Assembly (NCBI GenBank): GCA_920105625.2
Contig: OV050031.1
Span: 49,618,205 to 49,682,204 of the forward strand
Length of the DNA stretch: 64,000 nucleotides
From: Clusia tigrina
Taxonomy: Eukaryota > Arthropoda > Insecta > Diptera > Clusiidae
Reading direction: 5' to 3'
This document shows, one piece after another, positions 45,866 through 57,739 of the stretch. Below the pieces are notes generated by a model that was given only the letters and a program-made list of their open reading frames with translations, did no database searches and was not told the origin of the DNA. Within the stretch, counting starts at the first letter, position 1; every line of letters begins with the position of its first letter. The position numbers and the translations under genes were made by a program.

Positions 45866-47640
45866 TTATATGTGAACAGTGAAAGATGATTCATTTGTTT
45901 GCTGTCGCTGACGTGGTTGAGGTGTGAGGATAGTCGGAGCACTGCGCTTACGTTTTAATTTCAGTATTATGATGAGAAGAAACGTGGAAATGATGAGTGC
46001 GGAGTAGCTTACCGCATGATGATGCTGGCTGTTGGACTGTATTAAATTTGGTAGATTGGTGAATTCTTCACTTGCCAGTTGGTTTTGGAGTATGGTGAGT
46101 TGTTCCAATTTGGTGTCAAATTTGGTGTATGTTGTATTGAAAATCCGTTTTCTTTCCTCAGATGTATTGATGTTTTGGATGACCATGAATCTGGCGTATG
46201 ATGTATGTATGGTGCTAGACGATGTATGGAAGCCTTGAATGGTGACTAGGTTTCCCTTAATTACAAAGTTAGGATTTATTATTAATATGCCGTATCCTGA
46301 TAGTATTAATTGCGTCAGATTTGTGCCACAGACTGCTGATATTTCATAGTCTGACGTAGTTGAAAATATCCATTGATTTCTGTGATGCATTTGTATCCAT
46401 GCCAGGGTTCCTTGAAGTTGTGTCAGTCTGCATTGCGTAGTATTTTTTGTTCAACGACAAAAATATGAATTTTGCAGGAATGCATGGATGATTCCTTTCC
46501 AAATCTGGGTTTCTTGTTATCGCAGATGTAGGTGTCTTCCTTAGATTTAAAACATACTCTCAGATCGGTTGCACTCAGTGGAATGTACTCATCTCGATGA
46601 GCATTTACTGCTAAGAATTGTGCATCGGTTGCAATAGTGATCATAGTTTTGTTTTTGACCATAGGAATTGGGATGAGATTAAAAAGATCAAAGGATTGTT
46701 GATCGATTAATGGCAGCTTAATTTCGAAGATGACCTCATTCTTGGTTATTGCTCCCTCTGCCTTCACGATTTTGTAGAACTTCACCAAATTATCTTGTTC
46801 TATGGGTAGAAGTTGTGATGGAGGAAGATGGGTCTTAATAATGTTGATTTCATTATTCAGTTGAGGCGTGATTAGTAACTGACTGATTTTTCCATGGTGG
46901 GTGTCAGTGAGTACACTTATTACTTCTGCCTGTACCCGCTGTAAATTGATTGCCATCAGTGTTAATTGGTTTGAAAGTGGTGCAAAGAGTTGGGAGAATT
47001 TGATTTGTTCTCCTTCAATTTCCATTTGTTTCATCATAGAGTTCATCTTCTGCTACAGATCTACGATATTTGATATTGTTGTAAGCGCATTGTGTTTGAA
47101 GACATTTATGGTGGAATCAATGATAGAGGTTTCGTTTTTAAGAAGCCTTATAGTGTGAGCTTCGTCTGTCTTAACGTTGTTGATTATTTCCGACATCTGA
47201 TCCGCATAGTCAGAGTCCAGAACACCGAACAAGGTACGAGCGACATTTCCAACGATATTGAGGGCTGCTCTCCTTGGACGACTAGTCGAGAGCAGAGCCC
47301 TGTCCTGAGTAAGCTCCTTTGTTGTGTCGTCAAAATTCTTAATCAGGACGTCGCAGGCAGTATCTTGTTGTAGTCTTGAGCACAGACGTTGAAGGGTCCC
47401 TACCCCAGACGAGAATATTTTCATTTCTTCCCAGAATGGATTCAAATCGTAGTAGACCACCAATTTCCATTCCGCTGTGACAATCCTTGTTATGCCAATT
47501 CCTTCAAAGTATATTCCAGGATTTGTACCAAAATTTTGAACCTGAATAGTATTGCCCAGTACTGCAGGAAGTAACAGTAGGGATAGAAGGAATGTTACGA
47601 GAATGGTATTGCTAGTTGGTTTCCGTCGCTTTCTGGGTAT
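45866..47640 (-). pseudogene. BEL-2 env: F-like envelope glycoprotein, broken
   Basis: The minus-strand coding shows, in order, a signal peptide (VTFLLSLLLLPAVLGN near 47560), a basic cleavage site RPRR followed by the hydrophobic AALNIVGNVARTLFGVLD (about 47225-47285), a long helical stretch, then towards the end a transmembrane segment ALIISTFLLIIILKLKRKR (about 45950-46010) and a short cytoplasmic tail. RxRR plus fusion-peptide-like sequence and the LFGxxD motif are traits of insect retroviral and baculovirus F-type envelope proteins, which mediate membrane fusion. The chain is interrupted by a TAG at 47053-47055 and by a frameshift near 46400-46430. The signal peptide lies in the same open frame as the end of integrase, with no stop in between; env is normally made from a spliced RNA. 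Confidence 0.8.
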
Positions 47641-50204
47641 GTCATTTGAATTATCCTCAGAAGTTAATGATATCTGTTGTTGCTCAGGCTGCGCATCTTG
47701 TAATGAATCTCGATTTATGTCTGGGCATTCAGAAACCTTCTCACTAAACAGTGGTGCAAGTCTGTGAATCGGACGTTTCCACACACCTGTTGATGTTTTT
47801 ACGTCTACCACTCGCACCATTCCGTCGTTTCCCTTGTAGACTCGTTGTATTCTTCCAAGTGGCCATTGTAAGGTGGGCACATTATCTTCCTTGATAATAA
47901 CCATTTGTCCTTTCCGGATATTTTGTGATTGGTCCTTCCACTTATGTTTTTGCTGTAGTTGATTGAGGTATTCACGGGACCAACGATCCCAGAATTCATG
48001 CTTGAGTTGTGTCACCAATTTCCATCTTGTTGGCATGGAAATCTTGAAACTTGGCGTGCCTCTGTCTATTTGTGCAGTCAATGGTTCTCCAATAAGAAAA
48101 TGTTCCGGTGTTAATGTTGTTAAATCGTTTGGATCTGTTGATATTGGAGTTAACGGTCGAGAGTTAAGGATTGCTTCTATTTCGATGACAACGGTTTCAA
48201 GCTCTTCATACGTGAGCGAGACTGTTGAAACGTTCAGAAGCAATAGATGTTTCGCTGATTTGACCGCAGCCTCCCATAAGCCCCCAAAGTGTGGAGCTCT
48301 AGGGGGTATGAATTTGAAATTTATTCCACGATCACTGCAAGTTTTAATGATTTTCTCCCGAGAGTCGTTGGCAAAAATGGAGTCGTTTAGCTCTTCTAGT
48401 TTATTTTTAGCTCCGACAAAATTAGTTGCATTGTCCGAGTATATGGTATCACATCGGCCACGACAAGACGTAAAACGTTTTAGTGATCCAATGAAGGCTT
48501 CGGTAGTTAAATCGCTGACTACCTCTAAATGAACTGCCTTTGTGGCAAAGCAGCAGAAGACGGCGATATAAACCTTATGTGGTTTTTTTCCACGGATCTT
48601 GTAGTGTACCCAGAAGGGTCCACAATAATCGACACCGGCGTTGACGAATGGTCGTGCTTGAGTGACTCTGGTTGAAGGCAGGTTTCCCATCACTTGCTTC
48701 GGCCTAGCTCTGGTGCAGCGAATCCATTTTTGCACAATATTTCGTGCCATTGTCTTTCCTTTTATGACCAAAAATCGCTGCCTAGATGCTGGTAACAGGG
48801 TCTGTGGACCACAATGCAAATTACTCTCATGTATCATGGCAAGTATAATTTTTGAAATTGGGTCATTGTATGGAAGCAGCATTGGATGTTTAGCATCATA
48901 TGATAAAGTTGATGCAGCTAATCGCCCACCAACTCGTAGCACGCCATTGTCGTCTATGAAAGGGGATAAGCTGCTGAGTGGGCTGGCTCTGTCGATTCCA
49001 TTGTGTTTTCTTAATTGTTTGATTTCATGCTCGAACTCAGAGGCTTGTATGGTTCTTACTATGATCGTTAATGATGCGTCCAACTCCCCAGAAGTTAACG
49101 ATTTCTGTGATGAACGTTTATCTCGTGACAGTTTTCGATCTTTAATGAATCTTAGAACATATCCAATGGTTCTTTGTAGAACTTTAAATGAGTTACCATG
49201 CTTCACGTTGTAAATGATATCTTCTAGTCCTGTGCAGGTGGTTGTGGTTGCCACAATCGGAGCCTTGTGTTTTTGTTCTAAGTCCGTTGGAATGTGGTGT
49301 TCCCTTAAAAATGGTTTCGGCCAGTGTGATTCCATTCCATGTAGAAAGATGGGCCCATAGAACCATTTTTGCAAGTCATGAGTTTATTTGGCTGAAGTCC
49401 TCGAGAGATGACGTCTGCAGGATTGTCCTTGGAGGATACATGGCGCCACTGGTGAGCGCTAGAGAGTTTCTGGATTGTGTTTACTCTGTTAGCTACAAAT
49501 GTTCGCAAGGATGATGATGACGAATTTATCCAAGATAATACAATTTCCGAGTCTGACCAGAAATGAGAAGTGTTATTGGCTAAGTGTAAATCCCGTTTTA
49601 CTCTTGATTCTAGCTCGACTCCTAACACTGCTGCACATAATTCTAAACGAGGCAGCGTTTGTTCCTTGAGAGGTGCGACACGTGATTTGGCACACAAAAG
49701 TCTAACAATTATTCTGTTATCTTGAAGTCTCGATCGTAGATAAACTGCAGCGCCATATGCCTTCTCGGAGGCATCTACGAACGTATGAATCTCTATCGTT
49801 ATCGGTTTCTGACCGTTGAAAACGTGCCTGGAGATACGTGTGTCGTTTAATTCCTTTAAGTTTCTACGGAGAGTAGTCCATTTTGTCTGCATTTCTGCTG
49901 GTAGATGTTCATCCCAAGATATCTGCAGTTGCCATAGTTGTTGGATAAATATTTTTGCCGTGATGACCACTGGACCTACGAGACCTAATGGATCAAATAT
50001 TCTTGCTATGTCTGATATTATAGTGCGTTTTGTTATTGTTGTATTATCAGGTAACTCCGCCTTTATACAGAATAGATCAGATTTTGGCATCCAAGTTAGT
50101 CCTAATGTCTTGGTCGAGGAGTTTTCAAAGTCGAGATTAACTTCCTGATCCTCTGGAGATATACTATATAGATATCTAGCAGCTGAGGATGATTGGCGCA
50201 CCAT
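47641..50204 (-). pseudogene. BEL-2 RNase H and integrase
   Basis: The frame 50204-49305 carries the RT end and RNase H: IFDPLGLVGPVVITAKIFIQ, EIHTFVDASEKAYGAAVYLR, LPRLELCAAVLGVELESRV, FWSDSEIVLSWINSSSSSL, FVANRVNTIQ, all BEL/Pao landmarks. The frame 49374-47641 carries integrase: VGGRLAASTLSYDAKHPMLL, HESNLHCGPQTLL, NAGVDYCGPF (D1), IYSDNATNFVGAKNKL (D2), PRAPHFGGLWEAAVKSAKHL (E), then the C-terminal GQMVIIKEDNVPTLQWPLGR and VRVVDVKTSTGVWKRPIHRL. One of the two Cys of the zinc domain appears lost (WIRCTRARP). The two frames overlap, which implies a frameshift near 49340. The integrase itself is open for over 500 codons. Confidence 0.88.
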
Positions 50205-50789
50205 TTCCGTAGTTTGAATCCTGAACCGTGGAGTAGTGTTGTCAATTGTTTCTGCATTTCGATAGCCGTGGATAGGCTGTCTGAGCCACTCACGCCATCA
50301 TCGACATAGAAATCGTCACGTAATATTTGTGCGCCTAGTGGATCCGATGTTTTTCTCTGCTAACTATTGTAGGCACTTTGTGGCCAAATATGGTGCTGAC
50401 GATGTTCCATAAGTTATTGTATTAAGCTGATAGTACCTTATGGGCTTGTTCTCATTTTCTCTCCACATGATCAACTGTAGCATTCTATCAGCTGGGTCGA
50501 CTAGGATTTGTCGGTACATCTTTTCGATGTCTGTTGTGAAGACAAATTTTGGTAGTCGGAAGCGCAACAGTATTGAGAATAAATCACTTTGAACCGTTGG
50601 GCCAGTGTACATTATGTCATTTAGGGCTAGTCCAGATGCAGTTTTGGCTGATGCATCAAACACAACCCTCAGCTTTGTCGTAGTGCTTTCTGGCTTAAGC
50701 ACGCTGTGATGAGGAATGAAGTAATGCGGGTGTAAAATGTTTTCGGGGTTGATTTCGCTCATGTGTCCTAACTTTTCATATTGCCTCAT
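50102..50789 (-). pseudogene. BEL-2 reverse transcriptase
   Basis: The frame 50789-50364 reads HYFIPHHSVLKPESTTTKLR, VVFDASAKTASGLALNDIMY, FVFTTDIEKMYRQILVDPAD and TYGTSSAPYLATKCLQ, then stops. The next motif, FYVDDGVSGSDS with the catalytic YVDD (about 50280-50315), and LRKWCANHPQLLD are in a second frame (50293-50102). A short insertion/deletion near 50340-50364 therefore splits the enzyme just before its active site. All expected BEL/Pao RT blocks are present. Confidence 0.88.
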
Positions 50790-51840
50790 GAATTCGGCGT
50801 ATTGTGCCTTTAATTTCCATACGTCGTTCTATTGCCAGGAATCTTTTATATGCCAGATTTTTTGACTCTCCCAAGGTGCTTGGATCTTCGGAAAATGGTA
50901 GTCTTACTATGTATCGGCCTTCTGTGTTTTTGCGCACGGTTTGTATGAAATGAGTTTCGCATTGCCTTTCTGCGATCGTCAGATTATCATTGGCTTCCCT
51001 GGCGTCATCAAGCTTCCAAAATTGCATTATCAATTCGTTGGTTGATACTTCGTCCTCACTGTAAACCGCGCAGGTTGCAGTGCTTGTCGACTCACCCTTG
51101 CTCTTTCCACCTATGATCCAGCCCAATGATGTATTTTGTAACACTGGTAGATCAGTGGATAGTTGGATTTGGCCCGTTGCCATTAAGCTGAAGTAGAACT
51201 CAGCACCCAGGAGAACATCGATTTTTCCTGGTTGGTTAAATTCCGGGTCAGCTAATTGTATGTTTTCAGGAATCGACCATGATGAGACGTCTATTTGTTG
51301 AGCTGGTTGAGCTAGAATGATTGTTTGTAGTACAAAAGCCTCTAGTCTGGTTTCGAAATGGCCTGTTCTTGATTGTAGTTTCACGTTGACCCGTTGAATT
51401 GCAGTCTTCACTCTTTGACCAATGCCTTCAATGCTTAACGCAGCCTTGGTTGGAGCAATAGTCAATTTCTTAATGAGTCGCTCAGTTACTAGGTAGATCT
51501 GAGACCCAGAATCCAAGATTGCCCTGAAAACACCAGATTGTCCGTTATTTGCTGTGATTTTGACTTTAGCTGTTGCTAATAAGACATGGCCCTGGCAGGC
51601 CGCCAAGGTGTTAGCTGCAGCTAATGTTACCGAAGAATTGGTTGCAGTCAACTTAGTTTCTGTACTGGATTGTTGATTTGATCTTGCTATTTGTTGGCTA
51701 TTTGTTGGCGCTGGATCCTTCGATTCCAAATGTAACAATGAATTGTGTCCTTTTGTTACACTTGGTGCAGCTACGAGATTTGCAGTCTCGTAAAGTGTGA
51801 TCATTTTTAAGGCAATTGAAACAGAGCCTTTGTTTTTTAG
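50776..51840 (-). pseudogene. BEL-2 zinc knuckles and protease
   Basis: At 51780-51840 two knuckle remnants, CFNCLKNDHTLRDC and CTKCNKR, are readable in a frame different from the long one. The frame 51804-50776 (342 codons) is the DUF1758 aspartic protease: FRAILDSGSQIYLVTERLIK with the DSG site, then KIDVLLGAEFYFSLMATGQI, LPVLQNTSLGWIIGGKSKGE, and the linker towards RT (GRYIVRLPFSEDPSTLGESK, RFLAIERRMEIKGT). Its end overlaps the RT frame by 14 bp in another phase. It would cleave the precursor proteins. Confidence 0.85.
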
Positions 51841-51855
51841 CCCAATTCAATCGAT

Positions 51856-53248
51856 TTACCGCAGATAATTGCAGGAATCCCTTGCAATAGTACAGGGGGT
51901 GGTCCTTACCCGAGCAATAGCTCTTGATGCGTTTTGTCTTTCCCTCCCCCCGAGAGCCTCTAAAGATTGAAACCGGTTCTCGAGGAAGTGCAGGAAGTCA
52001 TCAATAGTTTGTAGCTGCTTAGGATTTTCCAATGATTGCTCATATAATATATGGCTTTGGCGATCTAGTTTTTTGATGAGAAGATGTAGCAGCAATGGAT
52101 CCCAAGATAACGTAGATACGCCTAGGTTTTCGAGCGCCAGCAGACTTTCGCGTACAGCATCGTGGAGATTTTTTATAGTTGTCGACGATGCTGTGTCAGA
52201 TGAGAGACTTGGATGTCCTAGTATTCGCTGAATCAAAGTGGAAGTTAGCACTCTCTTGTTGTTGTACCTCTCCTGGAGCAATTTCCATGCTGTTTCATAA
52301 TTGTATTGAGTCAATGTGAGATGTCTGATTACCCGCTCAGCTTTTCCCGCCAAATTGGCCTTCAGGTACCACATTTTTTGAACTGGTGAAATTGGCGATT
52401 TATGAACCATTTCTGTAAAGATGTCGTAGAATTGGTTCCATTTTAAGTAATCACCATCAAATTTGGGTATGGTGATTTGTGGTAACCGGAAGGCTTGTTG
52501 CTCAACTACTTCTGGAAGTTGCCTTTTTCCTGATTTTGTGGAAAGCTCTATTAGCCGGCAATGCACCTGGTGTTCCATCTCGAGATAGGCATTGAAATCG
52601 TAGCCCTCCTCTTCCGGTGCTGGGGACTCTTCCCATACTTTGAAGTTTGTGGTATCAATTTCGTTCCACAATCTTTTAAGTCGCGCAATGTTTTCTTCAA
52701 AGAATTTGCGTGATTGGTCCTCAGCGATTGTTGAGATTCCACAAAGAAGTCGTTGTAGTGACATCATTAATTCGTGCTGTTTACGCACAGTGCTTGCAAT
52801 GGTGCCTTCTGTCTTGGTTGAACCGCCTGAAGATTTTCGTGATTGGTATTTGACTGGTCCTGATCCAAGTGCTTCGTGTTGTTTAGTGTTGCTGAGCTCA
52901 ATCCGCTGGTGTCTTAGCAGGACCTACGTATGGTGTTTTAGTCAGTGCTTCGAGTTTTTGTATTTCGTCATTGAAGAGCTGCACATGGGCAGTGACTATT
53001 TTGTTGATTTGTTCGTAATAAGCCAATGCGAAGTATTCGTGATTCAAGGGCTGATCAGTTAATGTCCTCAGCTTGCTATCTCTTCCTTCAAAGTTGTCCC
53101 ATGCAGTGTTCAGGCACCACAAACGATCCTTGAAATATGTAGCGGTTGTCTTCCTGTCAGCTGGGTCCTTTCTAAAATTCTTAATGATTCCTTGAATTTC
53201 CTCCCCAGATTCTTTCTGGAGTGCCACTAGCTCGCCGAAGGTAGCCAT
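51856..53248 (-). pseudogene. BEL-2 gag
   Basis: The N-terminal frame, 53248-52898, reads MATFGELVALQKESGEEIQG and IIKNFRKDPADRKTTATYFK; the start is the first ATG after the primer site. After a shift, the frame 52788-51856 (310 codons) has the DUF1759/capsid part: AFRLPQITIPKFDGDYLKWN then QFYDIFTEMVHKSPISPVQK, LKANLAGKAERVIRHLTLTQ, YETAWKLLQERYNNKRVLTS, SWDPLLLHLLIKKLDRQSHI. It ends before the knuckles. The protein forms the element's intracellular particle. One frameshift between about 52790 and 52900 and one at 51850. Confidence 0.85.
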
Positions 53249-53296
53249 GATGTCAGATGATTGACGTTGTTCAATTGAATTGTCGGGGTCACCAAA

Positions 53297-53765
53297 TGTT
53301 GAAGTCAGCTCCTTGGTACATAAACCAAGAACTTGTTGAAATGTTATAGGTCACTTGAAACCGTATAACTTTAATTGAGAACACTTAGGCAGTTAAGGTG
53401 ATTCTGATTCTTTATTGGAATTGTACAATTATTTATATCAATTTTATGCTGATTGGTTTAAATATAATTAACAATAAAGTGACGGACAAAACTGCACCGT
53501 TGTCAATAATCAAACACGAGCCAACATCATTATATCATTCCCATACATAATTTAGCGCACATTGCAACCAAGTGAAATATGATCGCCTAAGTCAATGCAC
53601 TGGGCAGCTACTTTGAAGGGAATGAGTTCAACAAGCAAGTGTTGGCCTTGATAATATGACATTTTGGTTTTGCGTGTGCTGGTTTCTGTCAATGGTGCAT
53701 TTTCGCTGTACTGATAAAAAATAAACATAAAGTGCAATTGTTGATCTGTTCAGTGTGACTGAACA
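53297..53765 (-). repeat. BEL-2 5' LTR
   Basis: 469 bp, TGTTCAGTCACACTG to GACTTCAACA in the minus sense, followed inside by TTTGGTGACCCCGAC (53296-53282), the primer binding site. Differs from the 3' LTR mainly by a 3-bp gap (gccaacatc versus ggcatc). Confidence 0.9.
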
Positions 53766-53770
53766 ACTAC

Positions 53771-54850
53771 TACGCTACTCTGTTTGTATGTTCGTGGTAG
53801 TCACCGGTGTTTGTGCTAGTCTCAGGAAAGTCGGTTAAAACCATAAATTCCTGGTTCTGTTTAGTTGGGGTAAGTGTTCCAGGGAGAGTTGTTTAAAATC
53901 ATAAACTCCTGACTCCTCCTTGCTTGTTTATGTGTCCCAGGGAGAGTCGGTTAAACCATAAACTCCTGGCTCTGTTTATGTTTGTTTATGTGTCCCAAGG
54001 AGAGTCGGTTAAAACCATAAACTTCTGGCTCGGTCTTTTTTGTATATGTGTCCCAAAGAGAGTTGGTTAAACCATAAACTCCTGGCTCTGTCTATGTTTG
54101 TTTATGCGTCAGTACTACTTGTAGTAACTACTGGTGTCAATAGGAACTTGGTGCGTTGTACACTCGTGGAACGTTGCTGGTTCAAAGAGCCTTATTGCTG
54201 CTCTGCTTATAAAGCCAAAAGCTGCCACCGGGATCAGTACGTTTTATTGTTGGGAGTGGACCGTTGTGTGGTCCAATCGCCGTTGGGCCGCTTCGCCGGT
54301 GTTAATTTGTTGTTGTGGCCCAATTGTCTTTGGGCCACCTTCAGCTTCTGCTGGTCAACCACCTCTTTATAGTACCTGTAGTTGTCCAGCAGTGTTCTTG
54401 CCTGCAGTCACTGCGGCCGTACCGCTGCCGTTGGTTGTAGTGTGGTTGCTGCGGTATTTTTGTTGTTGTTGTAGATATTTATAGTTACTCAGCCTGCTTA
54501 ATGCTTTGTGCTTGTGGCCAGTTGGTGTTTGTGCTACTCTCTCGTGTTTCTCCTTGTGACGCCTTCAGTCGCTGTAGTGTTGTTGTTGTTGTAGATATTT
54601 ATAGTTACTCCGCGTGATTGATGCTTTGTACTCGTGGTCGCTTAGCCTGTGTGTCACTTTTGTAGTGTGGTAGTTGTCGTCTTGTTTGTGGGTAATCGCT
54701 CGGTGAGTTCAGTTTGAGTGCTTGCTGTTTGCTGATGCGTTTTTCCTTTCCCTTTGCTTACGCTTATTGGTCCGATGGTGTATTTTATTAAGATCGTAAG
54801 CTGCTTTTTTAAGGACTTCCTCCGAGAAACAGATCTACACTAGCAATATC
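53771..54850. repeat. LTR-like sequence with GGTTAAAACC tandem modules
   Basis: No gene. 53815-54110 is a tandem array of about five units of some 60 bp, each with a (T)CGGTTAAA(A)CC core, CATAAACTCCTGGCTCTG and tgtttatgtgtccc. Next come G+T-rich stretches and a second direct repeat, ttgttgtagatatttatagttactc, at about 54464-54495 and 54582-54613. The same GGTTAAAACC core is the repeated motif of the insert at 22206-23277. Together with 45109-45257 it may be a solo LTR or an end of a further LTR element, orientation unknown. Confidence 0.6.
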
Positions 54851-55179
54851 CATGAACATTTTATGAATGCATCGATCACGATCCGGCTATTAAGCACATG
54901 TATACCTTCGCCGTTGACGGTATTATCCCCAATATGTCATGGTCAATATGGATGGTATGTATGGGGAGGTAAAATATATCAATGGGATTTAGTAGACCTT
55001 CAAGCTTTTTAAGCTTACAAGATATAAAGGCCAAACTACATACCACGCTTTCCAACGGCAAACGCGATTTTCGTTGTATATTTTAAAACTGCATAAAACG
55101 CATTAAACGCGCCGTCTTCTTATTCGTAAATCAGCAGCAAGTGAAATTTTGTGAAGGTGAAGGCAAAATTTTAATTAAA
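54851..55179. other. non-coding segment with GGCCAAACTACATACCACGC
   Basis: No gene. The string at 55029-55048 matches 460-479 exactly and is followed by TTTCCAACGGCAAACGCG instead of the hairpin seen at 478-547. Possibly the edge of an old DNA transposon next to dispersed repeat copy b. Confidence 0.45.
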
Positions 55180-56717
55180 AACGAGTAAAGAAGTCTGAAG
55201 TCGGGTTAGACCGACTACGAAAAACTCTTTAACTTTTCTTGTGCGTGCGAGTTCAACAATTGGGATGTTTTCTTCATAAATCATCATTAGGAGCATATTC
55301 ACGGTAATTTTTGGTAGGGTACCTTGAAATGATTATATCGACCCCTTTTCTTGTGTATGGCTTTGTAGGGTCAATGTAATCACTAATATAAAATTTCGTC
55401 CAAGAATATTGTATAGGTCGTAAGTTATAATAATATGTGAATAGTGGGCGTGGCTCTAGAAATAACACGCCCATTTTATGTGTGGTGTTTAATGTTAGTA
55501 CCTGCAAAATTCCTGTAAAATTTCGTTGATAAATCTTTAATAGGAACCTAGAAAAGATTTTTGGTTAATTGTGGGTGTGGCAGTAGTAATAATCCGCCCA
55601 TATTTGGAATGCATGTTAGTACGGACCCATTGTATACATCTACCAATTTGTGTTCATATATCATCACTAGAAGCATAGATAGGGTAATTGTCTTTAAGTG
55701 GGGTCCCCAAAGTTCATTATATGGGAGGGAGGCGTATACTTTATTTAATAGACCCCAATTCTTGTATATGGCTTTGTAGGGTCCGAATACGTACTACTAT
55801 AAAATTTCATCCAAAAATATTATATAGCTCGTAAGTTATAATAATTTGTGAATAGTGGGCGTGGCTGTAGAAATAACACGCCCATTTTTTGTGTGATGTT
55901 TAATGTTACTACCTGCAACCGTCCTGTGAAATTTCGTTGAGAAATCTTTTATAGGAACACAGTAATGATTTTTGGCAAATTGTGGGCGTGGCAGTTGTAT
56001 TCTGATCTCCATATTCTGCACACACACTATTATGGATCCCATGTATATTTCTGCAACTTTTTATTTCGCTGGCATCAATACGAGCATAGGTAGGCTAATT
56101 TAAATTTTAGACCCGAAAGTTCCCTATATCAAAAGTGGGCGTGTCTTTTCACTGATCAGCCCCATTTGTTGCAGATAGCTTTGTAATGTTCACATGTTAA
56201 TTCCCGTAAAATTTCGTCCGTAAATCTCTACCAGATCTTCAGTTATTAATATATGTTAATACTGGGCATGGCAGTTAATATATACTGCCCACTTTTTGCA
56301 CAGTGTTTAGGGGAACCCACATCTCCATAACTGCCAATAAACATCACGATTCCGTCAATTGGATCGAAGTTATAGTCATTTTAAAAAAGGTGAAAAAAGT
56401 TCCTTATATGGGAGGTATTCATGGTCTTTGTCCAAATCGGCCCATATAGCAATCTGGTTCTGTATCGTTGTCCAGGCTATACTTTTGCAAAATTTCATTA
56501 AGATAGCTCTAACGGTGTAGAAAAAAAGTGGCCACAGACGAACAGACGGACAGACGGACGGAGAAAATAAAAATTGCTTAGAAAGTGGTTCTGATCATAT
56601 CTGTATATATATGTCCATACCTACCATGCCTCCTTCTCGAAATTGCAATCCCTCTCAAAAGCACAAAGTTAGTATACCCTATTTACTATTTTTAGAGGTA
56701 AAGGGTATAAAAACCGA
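55180..56717 (-). mobile_element. GGGCGTGGC-rich dispersed repeat, copy b
   Basis: The complement aligns end to end with 41986-43545: left end acgagtaaagaagtctgaag, alternating GGGCGTGGC modules, a degenerate GTCY array near 56535-56565, the gttctgatcatatctgtata core and the terminal ACCCTATTTACTATTTTTAG then AGGTAAAGGGTAT hairpin (56685-56715). No coding capacity. Confidence 0.75.
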
Positions 56718-57553
56718 ATGTTTTGCTACTGATTTCATGTTATAATCCGCCATTTTGTAAACATTATCAACTTCACTAAACATTGAATGCAATCAGAAGA
56801 TTATACATATGAATAATTGAAGCGTGCTTAAAAAAATATTTGAAAAAAAAACAGAAAAACCGTCTTTTATCTGGGCCACCCCATTTCTTTTGTATGATTT
56901 TATAAAGTCAATAAACTTTTTTTTTAAAATTATATATAGGTCAAAAGTTTTAAGAACCTATCTATACAGGGCGTAGCTCATAAAGTGCATCTTTAATTTT
57001 CCTATTTTTTTTTTGTGTTTTATACTATCACTCTCAAGCTTCATGTGAAGTTTCGTTGACGAGCCTTGCATAAGGCCCCAAAAATGAGTACTGCTTAATT
57101 GTGGCCCATATTTTGCATGCAAGCTTTTTCGGAACTAACACATCCTGCTACCAATTTCGCTCAAAAATATTGTATGTGTAGTAAGTTATAATAATATGTC
57201 AATAAGGGGCGTGGCTGTAAAAAGAACCCGCCCATTTTTTGTGTGGTGTTTAAAGTTGGTACCCGCAACCTTTCTGTGAAATTTCGTTGATAAATATTCA
57301 ATAGGAACCTAGTAATGAATTTTGGCTGATTGTGGGCGTGGCAATAGTAAAAATCAGCCCATATTTGAAATTTAAGATAGTACAGACCTGACATAGACTG
57401 CCACAAATTTGTATTCATATATCATCACTAGAAGCATTGATAGTGCAATGTTTTTAAGTGGGGTCCCCAAAGATCATTATATGGGAGGGAAGCGTATCCT
57501 TCCTCTGATCGACCCCAAATCTTGTATGTGGATTTGTAGGGTCCATATACGTA
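56718..57553 (-). mobile_element. GGGCGTGGC-rich dispersed repeat, copy c, left part
   Basis: After a diverged stretch (56718-57150, still with fragments of the same modules), the familiar text resumes at about 57150 (ctcaaaaatattgtatgtgt, then GGGGCGTGGC and TGGGCGTGGC boxes) and runs to GTCCATATACGTA at 57541-57553, where the family A element starts. It continues at 60954. Confidence 0.65.
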
Positions 57554-57739
57554 GGTAGGTAGGAGTGGCCGCCCAGTTTGCCAAAAGCACACTTGAGCAC
57601 ACATAATGGCCCATTGTGATACCACGGTGTGGCGCCGTTCAAGCACTGACTAAAAAGGTTCCCATACTTGGGATGGTGATAGTCAGCGCAAGGACAGCGC
57701 CTGGAAAGGCACGACTCCCCCGTCATGTTTCAGGAAACC

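Larger units (their letters stand above)
45258..53765 (-). mobile_element. BEL-2: BEL/Pao retrotransposon with env (roo-like)
   Basis: An 8.5-kb element: 5' LTR 53297-53765 and 3' LTR 45258-45830 in the minus sense, with TSD ACTAC on both sides (45253-45257 and 53766-53770). Internal order is gag, zinc knuckles, DUF1758 protease, RT (YVDD), RNase H, integrase, env. The primer binding site reads TTTGGTGACCCCGAC directly after the 5' LTR. LTRs are close to identical over about 466 bp. It has several frameshifts and stops and so is probably inactive, but it is far better preserved than BEL-1. In Drosophila, env-bearing BEL/Pao elements are represented by roo; the assignment to that branch is by architecture only. 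Confidence 0.9.
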
